From a virus, in the IMG/VR virus record IMGVR_UViG_3300030108_001677, positions 1 through 64,000 of that record: a stretch of DNA of 64,000 nucleotides, one strand, 5' to 3'. Made by a program: the position numbers and the translations under genes. How positions within the stretch are numbered: position 1 is the stretch's first letter; every line of letters starts with the position of its first letter. The notes below the pieces were generated by a model. It made no database searches and was not told where the DNA came from. It saw nothing but the letters and a program-made list of their open reading frames with translations. Shown piece after piece: positions 53,330 through 62,700 of this stretch.

Positions 53330-54965
53330 CCATACCTGCTACAACAATTGATTCTTGATATGGCACTAAGAGTTTAGCAACCTCCGCTTCTAACTTTTGG
53401 TGCTTGGTTGTTATATCCATGTTTGATGTTCCTTCGGGGAATAATACTGAATAATCATCGGACATCAATATATCCATCACAACCAATTTAGTGCAAGCCT
53501 CTTGTATAGAACCCTCCACATACCTCTCCCCATAGATGTAAGCACATCTCAAAGAATGATTCTCAAAGAACGGATATTCATTGTTGAACGCAATCATACC
53601 GTTTTCTTCAATAGACCACCAAGACTTTTGGCGTTCTTCATCAGTGATGTCACATGCAAACCTGTTTTGTCGTATAACAACATCTTGAATCAATGTAGTC
53701 GCATTGTCAAAATCATTTTGCTCATCATTGACAATTGTAAAGGTGTTACCATTTCTTGTAACCAATGCAATCTTGTTTTGGTTGCCCACAGTATAATACA
53801 CAAGACTGTGCCCTTTGACAAAGTTAGTGCCATCATCCACTGTAAATGATGTGACAGGATTGCCCGATACTGAAACAACCTTGCTCTTGATTTGGTCTGT
53901 CAAACGGGCATCCACTGTAACTGCTGTGTCGTTTGTGATAGCCAGTGTAGCATTTTCTCCGCCTTCGGTGCTACGCATACTGCTAATCTCAATCACACCA
54001 TCCCCCATGTCGCTATTGGCAAGTCCTAAAAATTCGTTATTCACATTCAACACACTGTCGGAGGCTGAATCGGACTCAACCGTTAAAGAGCCAATTGGCA
54101 CAGCCGCCTTACTAAATGCAGGGTCTTTATTGACCAAAGCCGATAGGTTTTCAGCCGCACTTTTGTTATCGAAGTCGGCTCTCCATTTTGTCTGTGCATC
54201 ATTACCTTCGGTTAGCGTGGCTACACCATTAGCACCCGGACACAGCAGTATTGATTCGCCCGTCATAGCCGTATGATCGTTGAATCTTAATGCCGCACGG
54301 GCACCAGCCATCTCACGGTAATAATCTCCTTGCCAAGCACCTAACTTTAGCATACGCTGAATTGCGCCTCTTTTCATGAACACAGCACCTACATAGTCTG
54401 TGTAGTATCGCCTTCGGAATGGTTTGAATGTGGTGAAGTTTTGATATTCTTCGGCTACCAATCGTGGTCGCCATGCGTGTCGTGTTACTTTGTCAATGTA
54501 GTCTTGCCTGTTGGCAATCAAGTGCTTTACATGGTCAAGTTTTATCCCACGCTCATTACTGTTGGTGAACGCTGATTGATGTTGAACATGTGCTTGGTTG
54601 TTTGTGGTAAAGGACTCCGGTGTTGTTTGGTCAGCCGCCTTAGCCACCAAATACACCTGTCCGGCTGAACCAACCGATTCAATGCCTGTCAATTTGTATA
54701 TGTTGCCGACAGCGTTTGCGTTGTCATATACAAGAACGCTCTCACCTGCCGCATAACCCCAGCGTCTAAAGTCAGCACCGGTTATTGGAAATTTTATGTA
54801 ATCCACCGTCAAAACAGTGGCAATCACAGTGTCGCCAGCCAAAGCCACAGGATCGGGTAATGGCAATTGAAGATACTCACTAACCTTAGCGGGTGTTGTA
54901 TATACTGCTTCATCGGGGTATAATGGTGAATCGGGTCTATGACCGGGTGAAAAAGAACGGGGCAC
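53322..54965 (-). CDS. Head-tail connector/adaptor-like protein
   Basis: 547 residues with a GTG start overlapping the upstream stop (TAGTG) and GGGGG 8 nt before. The N-terminal 'YTTPAKVSEYLQL' and 'ANRQDYIDKVTRHAWR' fit the helical start of gp6-type head-tail adaptors ('..V..yi..A...ID..T...W'). The C-terminal 'YVEGSIQEACTKLVVMDILMSDDY' fits their final helix. A ~330-residue beta-rich insertion lies between. It sits upstream of the terminator and tube genes, as adaptor genes do. Confidence 0.5.
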   Translation of the reverse strand: MPRSFSPGHRPDSPLYPDEAVYTTPAKVSEYLQLPLPDPVALAGDTVIATVLTVDYIKFPITGADFRRWGYAAGESVLVYDNANAVGNIYKLTGIESVGSAGQVYLVAKAADQTTPESFTTNNQAHVQHQSAFTNSNERGIKLDHVKHLIANRQDYIDKVTRHAWRPRLVAEEYQNFTTFKPFRRRYYTDYVGAVFMKRGAIQRMLKLGAWQGDYYREMAGARAALRFNDHTAMTGESILLCPGANGVATLTEGNDAQTKWRADFDNKSAAENLSALVNKDPAFSKAAVPIGSLTVESDSASDSVLNVNNEFLGLANSDMGDGVIEISSMRSTEGGENATLAITNDTAVTVDARLTDQIKSKVVSVSGNPVTSFTVDDGTNFVKGHSLVYYTVGNQNKIALVTRNGNTFTIVNDEQNDFDNATTLIQDVVIRQNRFACDITDEERQKSWWSIEENGMIAFNNEYPFFENHSLRCAYIYGERYVEGSIQEACTKLVVMDILMSDDYSVLFPEGTSNMDITTKHQKLEAEVAKLLVPYQESIVVAGMGG

Positions 54966-55297
54966 TATTGAAGCCCCCTGCTCAAACCATGACTACCAAG
55001 ATTGAATCCCATAGGCGCACCACACGCACCACACTGGGGTGTCCAACAAAAGTGTAAGCAACCGCAGGTTAAACACCGTGTTCCGGCACCTATATTTTGT
55101 ATGTCTTTGCGATCTTTAGATTTAAGCATGATACGCTTTGTTGTAGCATATTCCATATTTTCTTTGGAAAATGGACTTTCCGATTCGTGAACGGATGATT
55201 TGTTTGCATTGGCGATTTCCGCCATACGGACACGCCTACGCTTCTCGATGTCAATGACTTCTCCTAAGTCAATGTCCTCAATTTCCATGCGTGCCAT
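54965..55297 (-). CDS. Zinc-ribbon protein in the head-tail region
   Basis: 110 residues. A basic/acidic N-terminus precedes a C-terminal 'CLTCGCLHFCWTPQCGACG' cluster, six cysteines that can bind one or two zinc ions. GGGG about 9 nt before the ATG. Role in the virion cluster unknown; packaging-accessory or regulatory roles are possible. Confidence 0.55.
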   Translation of the reverse strand: MARMEIEDIDLGEVIDIEKRRRVRMAEIANANKSSVHESESPFSKENMEYATTKRIMLKSKDRKDIQNIGAGTRCLTCGCLHFCWTPQCGACGAPMGFNLGSHGLSRGLQ

Positions 55298-55321
55298 TTG
55301 ATGCCACCCCTTGAGGCAACA

Positions 55322-55699
55322 TCAGCGACCGCCAGTAATAACGATTTCAGCAACCATATCTTGTAATTGTGCGCTTGTATCGGCTATTTCGATAAAAGAC
55401 AATCCACCTGCTATTGCGGCGGCACCTTTAGTAACTTGATTGCCACTGGCTTCTGTGCTACTGGCGAAAGCCTTGATTGTTTTACTGGTGTAATCATATC
55501 TTAACAAAACACCACCAAGATCGATATTTGGTGACTCTTTTACAAGAATGTCAACACTATCAACATCTCCCACATACGCATTTGCGTCAAATGGCTCTCC
55601 GCCTAACGGATAAGAATTGTCAAAGGTTACATTTACAAAGGCTTGGATTTTAGTGCCGGTTACATTGTTTCTTTTGGTTTGGGTAATCGTCAGTGCCAT
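55322..55699 (-). CDS. Virion structural protein candidate (head-associated)
   Basis: 125 residues from ATG 55699; TTG 55708 is a less likely start. Beta-rich: 'LTITQTKRNNVTGTKIQAFVNVTFD' then 'LLRYDYTSKTIKAFASST'. It is reminiscent of small marine-phage capsid or head-decoration proteins with a 'y.y.s.tIkaf' strand. Not firmly recognised. Located after the capsid gene series. Confidence 0.45.
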   Translation of the reverse strand: MALTITQTKRNNVTGTKIQAFVNVTFDNSYPLGGEPFDANAYVGDVDSVDILVKESPNIDLGGVLLRYDYTSKTIKAFASSTEASGNQVTKGAAAIAGGLSFIEIADTSAQLQDMVAEIVITGGR

Positions 55700-55742
55700 G
55701 TTGCTCAACTCAAGGGAATGTGTCAGTGGTCATAAAGGTTGC

Positions 55743-56318
55743 TCAAGAATAAAGGATTGTCATACGGATTGCACCGGTATCAGCCGCCCATGACTCCGTG
55801 CAAGCAATAGTGAAACCGACCCTACCACAAACCCTACCAGTCCACGGTTGGTTTTTGTCAATCACGGTTGCTGTTCCACCAGTGTTTTGGACTTTTGGTG
55901 CGGCTGGTGTGGTATGTCCACTCAATCCTACTGATACGGATAGAGCATGTTCCATAGTGCCTTGAGCCGCACCTTCATTGGTTTGAAATTTATACACACG
56001 GTTTGAGCCTTTGTTGGTAAAATCCAGTGATGTAATAACATTACAGTATAGGTTTGAACCCCCACTTAGAAGGGTGTAATCTTTGTTATCAATACCAAAA
56101 GAACCCTTTACAGTGTCAGCATCATTGTTGGAACTTAATTTAGATTGACTAACATCTAAAATTACCATGTGTATGTCGCCATTCAAGTTAACTTGCGCTA
56201 CTGCGCTATTGTTACCAGCAAGATCTTCTTGTGTGAAATCATAGACTAACCTATTAACACGGGTTCGACCAGCGTATCGTGCTTCACCGTCAAAGATGGT
56301 AAAGTCACTTTCACCCAT
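55743..56318 (-). CDS. Virion structural protein candidate
   Basis: 191 residues, beta-rich with Asn/Thr/Gly ('VNLNGDIHMVILDVSQSK'; 'IRMTILYS' at the end). No known motif. The stop-start overlap TAATG with the upstream gene and position in the capsid cluster suggest a minor head or decoration protein. Confidence 0.45.
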   Translation of the reverse strand: MGESDFTIFDGEARYAGRTRVNRLVYDFTQEDLAGNNSAVAQVNLNGDIHMVILDVSQSKLSSNNDADTVKGSFGIDNKDYTLLSGGSNLYCNVITSLDFTNKGSNRVYKFQTNEGAAQGTMEHALSVSVGLSGHTTPAAPKVQNTGGTATVIDKNQPWTGRVCGRVGFTIACTESWAADTGAIRMTILYS

Positions 56319-56785
56319 TACTGCTCACCTGCCGCATTGTCAAGAAGGGCGTGAGCCATTTCAGTGATTGCGGCCTTTGTAGCAGATCTTGGAACACTAT
56401 GTCCTCTTGCTTTCATCCACTTGACCATCTCATTTCGTGTCCAAGATTCATTGAAAGCGGAGTCAGCACTACCGGAGTCGTCATTTGCTATGGCTTCAAC
56501 CATTTGCTCGGACTTACCAGCGTCAACCAGTGGTTCCTCAACTACTGGTTCCTCAATTACTGGTTCCTCAACTACTGGCTCAACTGCTTCGGCCATTTGC
56601 TTAGTCTTTTTCTCAACTTCGCTTTCCTCAACAATAACTTTCCATTGAGGGTAGTTATCACCTTTGAATCGCTCACACAATTCTTCGGGCAATTCTTTGA
56701 TTGTGCCTCTTGCGAAACCAATCATTGTTCCGTTGACAGGAAATTCCACATAAGGTCTATGCCCAATGTATTGCACTTTACCCAT
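56318..56785 (-). CDS. Virion-cluster protein with EEPVV repeats and HeH/LEM-like domain
   Basis: 155 residues. The N-terminal ~45 residues form a small strand-rich unit. Residues ~70-87 hold four copies of a five-residue Glu/Pro/Val repeat. The C-terminal ~40 residues ('WTRNEMVKWMKARGHSVPRSATKAAITEMAHALL') match HeH/LEM/SAP-like DNA-binding helices. GGGGGAA precedes the ATG. Together with the SAP-domain protein at 49951, it is one of two capsid/tail-region proteins with such a domain. Confidence 0.6.
   Translation of the reverse strand: MGKVQYIGHRPYVEFPVNGTMIGFARGTIKELPEELCERFKGDNYPQWKVIVEESEVEKKTKQMAEAVEPVVEEPVIEEPVVEEPLVDAGKSEQMVEAIANDDSGSADSAFNESWTRNEMVKWMKARGHSVPRSATKAAITEMAHALLDNAAGEQ
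56531..56585 (-). repeat. 15-bp in-frame tandem repeat
   Basis: Four copies of a 15-bp unit beginning TGGTTCCTCA on the + strand at 56531, 56546, 56561 and 56576; the fourth copy is diverged. They encode the EEPVV-type repeats of the protein at 56318-56785. Copy number may vary between related viruses. Confidence 0.7.
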
Positions 56786-56805
56786 TATTGATTCCCCCTA
56801 CCGAC

Positions 56806-57186
56806 TTAACGGTATAGGAAAACCAACCGATAAACAGTGTCAGCACCGTTAGCACCTGCGCCTCTCCACTTGATTTCAGTGGATGTGTGAGCAAGGTGTT
56901 GAAAGTCAACTGCGTTTGCACCTGCTGTGGTTGAGAAGATTCCCAAAACCGCCAACAATTCTGTGCCTGTTACTGGGTTGGTTGATACTGAAATATCGTA
57001 TGCTGAATCAGCATCACCATCATCAATGGTCAACTCAACAACTGCCATGCTTGCTGTTGTCTGTGCATCATTACTACCCATTGGGGATTGAAGCCAATCG
57101 GTTGAAGTCGGTCCAACTCCACCCCAAAGCCTTGAATCAAATACTGCCTTAATTTCTGCTGTTCCTAAAAGATTTGCGTTTGCCAT
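56806..57186 (-). CDS. Small virion protein candidate (decoration-like)
   Basis: 126 residues directly after the major capsid gene, with AGGTGAT before the ATG. Beta-rich C-terminal half ('VVELTIDDGDADSAYDISV', 'VYRLVFLYR'). Capsid-adjacent small beta proteins are often decoration or cement proteins; no motif proves it. Confidence 0.5.
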   Translation of the reverse strand: MANANLLGTAEIKAVFDSRLWGGVGPTSTDWLQSPMGSNDAQTTASMAVVELTIDDGDADSAYDISVSTNPVTGTELLAVLGIFSTTAGANAVDFQHLAHTSTEIKWRGAGANGADTVYRLVFLYR

Positions 57187-57220
57187 GTAATCACCTACTT
57201 TGTATCTCCTATTTTAATCC

Positions 57221-58381
57221 TCAACTCAAATCTCGGATTTTACCGCTTGATTTGAAGAACGCTTGCCACAATTCACCCATTGTGTGAAACATACCCATTT
57301 GACCCAATCTGTTAATTCCGAAAGGATCGCCTGTTTCAATACCGGACTCATGGTATAGTGTTGGTTTTGCAGTGCAGAACCACATGTAGTCAGTATCAAG
57401 GAAGTATAGTCTTGAAGAACCGCCAGTGCCCTTGTGGACATCCTTAGATGGGATAATTGGCACACCATTGTATGTTGCTACCATGAATCCACCTTGAATA
57501 CCCGGAACACCCTTTACACCGTTAACACCCGGCACAACTCGCTTCATTTCCATAAAGCGTTGTTGAGGCTGTAACAATTGCTGGATTGTTTCAAGAGTAT
57601 CGTAGCCAGTTAGGATAACCTTTGGCTGGCCTCCCGCTTCCCAAATTTGTCGGAACATTCCGTCAAGTATGTTTAGAGTTAGTGGCCTGTCAACACCGTT
57701 GTTAGCACCTGCATCAACTTGAGCATCATACCAGTGTTGTGCTGGCTTGGTTGTTCGTGTCAAATTGTAAATGTTGTGTCGGCTGATGTTGTCAATGTCA
57801 CTGAATGCCGCAGTTTCCACGAAAGCCGAAGAAGTGATACGGTCAAGAGATTCAAAGTCATTTCCAGCCACAGTGTTAACATCGGTAAGAAGCATCTTGT
57901 TGATGTGTTCTGTGTGGTGTTTTGCCATTTCCATCTTCATGACAGCCCTTGCATCACCAAGTCCATCGTCTTTGTCAGCAAGGAACATAGCAGTTTCAGT
58001 CAAGTCAAAGGTGTGAGCCACAGTCTTTGGCTTGGTGTTCACATGCTCAAATGTTGGCTTGCTTGTTTCCGGAATTGTTGCGTTCTCCGGCACACCGCCA
58101 CCCTTGTTGAAGTCGGGTTTAGCGGTGGTTACACGCCATCCGGACTTTTCCCACGGTTTCTTTGGTAGTATAGAGAATGCGTTAAACTCTTGATTCAATT
58201 GTGACCATACTTTACGACCAAAAATCGCTTGGTATGTTCCAGCAGTGCTGGACATCAACGGTGAGTCAGCCTTCAACAGATCTGTTCCGGAATACGCCCA
58301 TGCGTTTTGTCCGGCACCTGCACCGTAGTATAGTCTTTCCATATCTTCAATTGTTCTAATATAACCTGTGCTTCCACTCAT
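57221..58381 (-). CDS. mcp: Major capsid protein, HK97 fold
   Basis: 386 residues. Early N-arm, then 'VWSQLNQEFNAFSILPKKPWEKSGWRV', typical of the HK97 start of the folded region. The central 'FDLTETAMFLADKDDGLGD' helix region and the P/A-domain-like 'PKVILTGYDTLETIQQLLQPQQ' and 'YNGVPIIPSKDV...RLYFLDTDYMWF' also fit. It follows the protease/scaffold gene and has GAGGGGTGAT upstream. No separate scaffold gene is needed, as the protease carries one. Forms the icosahedral shell. Confidence 0.85.
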   Translation of the reverse strand: MSGSTGYIRTIEDMERLYYGAGAGQNAWAYSGTDLLKADSPLMSSTAGTYQAIFGRKVWSQLNQEFNAFSILPKKPWEKSGWRVTTAKPDFNKGGGVPENATIPETSKPTFEHVNTKPKTVAHTFDLTETAMFLADKDDGLGDARAVMKMEMAKHHTEHINKMLLTDVNTVAGNDFESLDRITSSAFVETAAFSDIDNISRHNIYNLTRTTKPAQHWYDAQVDAGANNGVDRPLTLNILDGMFRQIWEAGGQPKVILTGYDTLETIQQLLQPQQRFMEMKRVVPGVNGVKGVPGIQGGFMVATYNGVPIIPSKDVHKGTGGSSRLYFLDTDYMWFCTAKPTLYHESGIETGDPFGINRLGQMGMFHTMGELWQAFFKSSGKIRDLS

Positions 58382-58394
58382 CTTAAATCACCCC

Positions 58395-59717
58395 TCAAAG
58401 GTTTCCTCCGCCATATAACGCACGCTGTCCTAATTCCTCAAGCGCACGCCATCCGTCTAATTCATTTCCAAGTGCCGCAAATTCCTCATGGGTTGGCACA
58501 CGGATTTGGCTTTGTTCCGGCATAGGAACAGCCGATTTTGTAATAGTGGAGTTTTCTTGCTTTAGGTTCTCAATTTCTTGCTTTAGCATTTCAATCTGTG
58601 AAGAATAGTCTTTGGACTTTTGAACAGCCAATGCTTGCTGGGTTTCAGCCTCATATCGGTTTGCCCATTCTTTCTCAACCAGTGCTTTTACCGCTTCTTC
58701 GTCACGAATTGCGGAGTATGCTGAATATCCACGCTCAAGGGATTGTGGAGATAGGTCAAGTCCGGACTTGATTACATGCTTGCCACTGTTAGGTGCGCTC
58801 ATTTGCATGTTTGGAACCTGTGGTTGCTTGATAACATACTTGTTGGACACTGCGTTAGGTAGTGTTGGTGCTGGTGCTAATGTTGCATCTTCACCTGTTC
58901 CGTATAGGTCGCCTTGTCCTCGGTGTGTAAATCCGTGATTGCCGTCAACGCCAACCATGTAAGCCTTTCCGAGTCCGAAGTGGTCACGAAGTCCATCAAG
59001 GTCAACGCCTTGTTCGTGGGCAAATTTCTCAAGTGAGTCAATGTATGCCACTGCCGCTTCTTCTTCTTTAGCAAGTGTAGTTTCCTCCATTACTGGCGGT
59101 GCTTCCACTGCTACTTCTTCTTCCATGTGTTTGTTTATGCGTGCGAGCGCATCTCGTATTTCCGTCAATGTTTCTGCTTGTTCAGTCATAATATCATCAT
59201 CCATCTTCAATAGTGTATAGGTCGATTCGGGGTTTATTCCTTTTTTACACAGGGTAATTTCATGCAACTCCATGTCCGTGATTTCACGGTGGGTTCCATG
59301 TTCCGGTGTTGTTTTACTAACACGGAATAGAGCCTGTCCTCCAATAGAGAAGGCTCTCAACTCTCCTGTGCGAATTTGTTTTTGGACTTCACGGGCTTTC
59401 TCGATGTCATTCCTAATTCGGCAAATGACAAACAAGCCGTGATCGTCAACAGTGGATTTCCATACTCGGCCATCACTGTCTGTGTAATTTGGCAAGACTT
59501 CGCCCACTTGAATACCACTGTGTGCCAATTGCACATTACGGTATGCTGGGTCTTTCATGAAGCCATCAAATGCTTTCTTTAGTGCTGATACTGGGATTCT
59601 ATCTCCCTGCTTGTCAACCATATCAACCGAAGCATAGCCCGCTATAACAAGGTCGTTGCCAGCATCCGATTTCAAAATGAAATCGCTACCAACTGCTGTC
59701 CATGTTGCGGTCGCCAT
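58395..59717 (-). CDS. Prohead protease with C-terminal scaffold
   Basis: 440 residues. The S78-type protease domain covers the first ~170 residues: 'VDKQGDRIP' near the start, H66 in 'QLAHSG', S124 in 'RAFSIGG', and 'ELHEITLCKKGINPES' (E150/E153), the HK97-family H-S-E arrangement. The rest is Glu/Lys/Gln-rich with a coiled coil around residues 370-410, a scaffold for capsid assembly that the protease later digests. Adjacent to the capsid gene, as in many siphoviruses. GGTGAG precedes the ATG. Confidence 0.85.
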   Translation of the reverse strand: MATATWTAVGSDFILKSDAGNDLVIAGYASVDMVDKQGDRIPVSALKKAFDGFMKDPAYRNVQLAHSGIQVGEVLPNYTDSDGRVWKSTVDDHGLFVICRIRNDIEKAREVQKQIRTGELRAFSIGGQALFRVSKTTPEHGTHREITDMELHEITLCKKGINPESTYTLLKMDDDIMTEQAETLTEIRDALARINKHMEEEVAVEAPPVMEETTLAKEEEAAVAYIDSLEKFAHEQGVDLDGLRDHFGLGKAYMVGVDGNHGFTHRGQGDLYGTGEDATLAPAPTLPNAVSNKYVIKQPQVPNMQMSAPNSGKHVIKSGLDLSPQSLERGYSAYSAIRDEEAVKALVEKEWANRYEAETQQALAVQKSKDYSSQIEMLKQEIENLKQENSTITKSAVPMPEQSQIRVPTHEEFAALGNELDGWRALEELGQRALYGGGNL

Positions 59718-59744
59718 TGACTCACCAATTTTATGTCAAGGTAT

Positions 59745-62700
59745 TTAACCGCTTTGGGGAGGCGGGGGTAGTGGAGGCATCATTTCATCTTGCACCGAAT
59801 CATCCATTGGCACTTCAACTTCTTGCTCATCCTTCATTTCTTGTTCAGTCTTTCTTGGTAAGCGAATTGTGGCTCGGTTGCCCTCAACTTCTAACTCTCC
59901 CTCAAGATCTTCACCCCTACCATCTTTGGTGCTGATGCGAATATGTTGTGCCCCGCCTGTTGGTATTGTATCTTCGGGTTGATATGGGTCATAGAAAGGC
60001 GTGGCTTCTTCATCCACCAACTCGGTCGGTCCTGTTGGATTAGTGAACATATCCATCATACCCGACCAACCACCACCAGTAATGCTACCGGTCAATCTTG
60101 CCAATGGTGAGCCTTTGCCACCTTTCTCGGTAACATCATCGTCAATTGCTTCATTGACAGTCCATTTACCATTCTCATCACGCTCAAGTCCGTATTCTGT
60201 GCCAAACTGCTCAACATCTTTTTCAGTTAGTCCTTCGACAGCATTAGTCAATTCGTCAATGGACATAGACTCATCTTTCTCGGCAATAAGCCTCCTTGCC
60301 GCTACCAGTTTTTGCTCAACGGGTTTAGGATCTCCTTCGGCATCTAACAGTGACGCTTTGTATAGTGTTGACTTGACTGTGGTTAGTTTGGGTGGGTATG
60401 GTGTCAATTGTTTTATGTCATACTTCAACAAATGCACACCGATAGCACCCCATACGGGTATTTGTCTTTCAGCGTGCTGTGCTAAAGGACTGGCTGGTTC
60501 AATACTCTCAATGTCAAAACCCTCACCATCCCATTCACCTTTTACTACCAAAGGTGCAGGGTGCCCACTGTATTCTAACACGATGTTTTGGTTACGAATA
60601 GACACTGTTGGGAATGGCGCATACATCTTTTTCATGTCGCCATCCGGTGTGTAACACACCCATTTGTGGTGAGTTTCCTTGCCCTTCATGAATGTTGAAG
60701 TGGCATCACGCAACCACAAATCACCACCCAAAGCATCCATGTTTGAGCGCAAACCACCAGCATCGCTGAATTTACAATCGGCTGGCATAGGGAATGAAAT
60801 GCCTTCATCGGTTTCATACAAGGTGCGGAGTATAGACAACCTATCCTCCAATTTTTCCATGTGTATATCATCGCCTTTATGCACTAACAAATCAATAGCC
60901 CGATAATGCCCATCATTTAGAACACCATCAAATAGGCAATCGCCATCTTGCTTTCTAACTCCCTCTTTTACCTTTAATGGTAGTGATACATTTTTGCCCC
61001 TACCGTTGGTTGCCTTAACATGACCACCTTTCTTTTCGACAAAGACACGCTTGCCTTCGGGTTTCTTTTGCACTACCCAATCACCAGTAAAGCCTTTGAG
61101 ATCTGCAATAGATGAAAAGTCGTATATGGTATGTGCTGGTATTATTGATTGCTCAAATACACCTGTCGGTTTGTAATCATCGGATTTGAATAAGTCACCA
61201 CTTATCATAGAGTTTGCACCCATCATATCCGTAGCCTCAAGCGCAGGTATGCCGTTGACCTTTTCTTTGATTTGGTAATCTTGAAATGTTGGGTGAACCA
61301 TGCCTACATGGCCTTCATGTGCGGTTCTTTGTAATGTTTCAAACGGTTTGTCTTTTACATCAAAGCGTATTGCATTGTTTTTCCTATCCCAATTATATGC
61401 CAATGTCGCTGGCATTTTATGACCCCAAGCATCTTTATCTCCTGTAAGATACACTGGTGGCATTGTAGCCATTGATGTTGGTGAAATAGGTCCGATTGGC
61501 ACATCACGCTGTGCCAAACCTAAGCCCATCACCATAGGTGCAAATGATGTCATGCTGTCGTCACCACCAGCCCTCATCAATTGCATGTTAGCCGCTTTAG
61601 CCAACTGTTGAATGTTTGCTCTTGCTATTGTATTGCCTAAAACATCTTTAGGATCTGTTCCAAATAACAACTCCGGACCGTATTCTTTGCTCAACTGTGC
61701 CGCCATTTGTTGCATCATTCGGCCTAAGTGTGCATCGGTCTTTTCATAATGGTCATTGTGATATGTGTGAAATTCCTCATCACCGGGATGTCGCTCTCTT
61801 GTCGGTCCGATTCTTGGTTGCCCTGCATCTGTATGTGATGCGATTATCCTACCCAAACCATTCGGATTGGTAGCGAAAGCATAAGATGGTATTATCATAC
61901 GCTTACCTGTGCCTTGAATCTCACTTGGGTGATAATGTGCCCCGTTTGATATTGTTGACCACAAAGCCCTTCGCCTGTTGAAACCACGAACATAAGGATG
62001 TTCCGAACCTGCCGCCCACCCTGTTGAAATGGCTGAACGGTGCGGGTGTCCTTTCATCATTTCGTGGTTTGCAGTTTGAGGAAAAAATGATGAGCCACTA
62101 CTATGCCAAGCATCTTCACTGTCATTTAATGGATGATTGCGGTCAGCCAACCAACCAAACAACTCATCACCAAGCCAACCTTTGAATGCGGCAGGGTATG
62201 AATCTCGCATCATTGTTTGGAGGGATTGAGCATCACGACCAACCCCTCCCCAGTATTGGAAAGGCAACCAATAGTGATGAGTCATTGATGGCTCAATCGT
62301 GTTATTGTCACCCATAACATACGGGCTTTTCAAATGAGTCAAACCCGAAGCCGTATCTTCGGGCGATACAGGTCCGTGGCGATCTGATGGGCGTTCCCAC
62401 CAACGGGCTATCGGTAAGAAACGCTCAAACCAATTGCGCTTTGCTCTATCCCACGATACACCCGATGTTGCTTTGAAATCATTTTTTATCTTTCTTGCAT
62501 CGGCACCGTTTGGATTTTCAGTTTGACCCAATTTCTTGAGGGTGTTCATGAATTGCTCACGCTGGTCAATACCTTGCCATTCTAAACCAAACAAGTATGA
62601 CAATAGGCCAAGCCTACCTTGTTTGCCAGCCCACTGCTCTTTCTTTTGCTCAAGATATTCTTCATCGTCAAGATATGAAAAACGGTTCATCCTATCAGCC

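Noticed and set aside
60001-60654. 217-codon + frame opposite the 1168-residue gene
   Set aside because: Ser/Pro-rich composition typical of an antisense frame, no start signal, on the wrong strand for the block.
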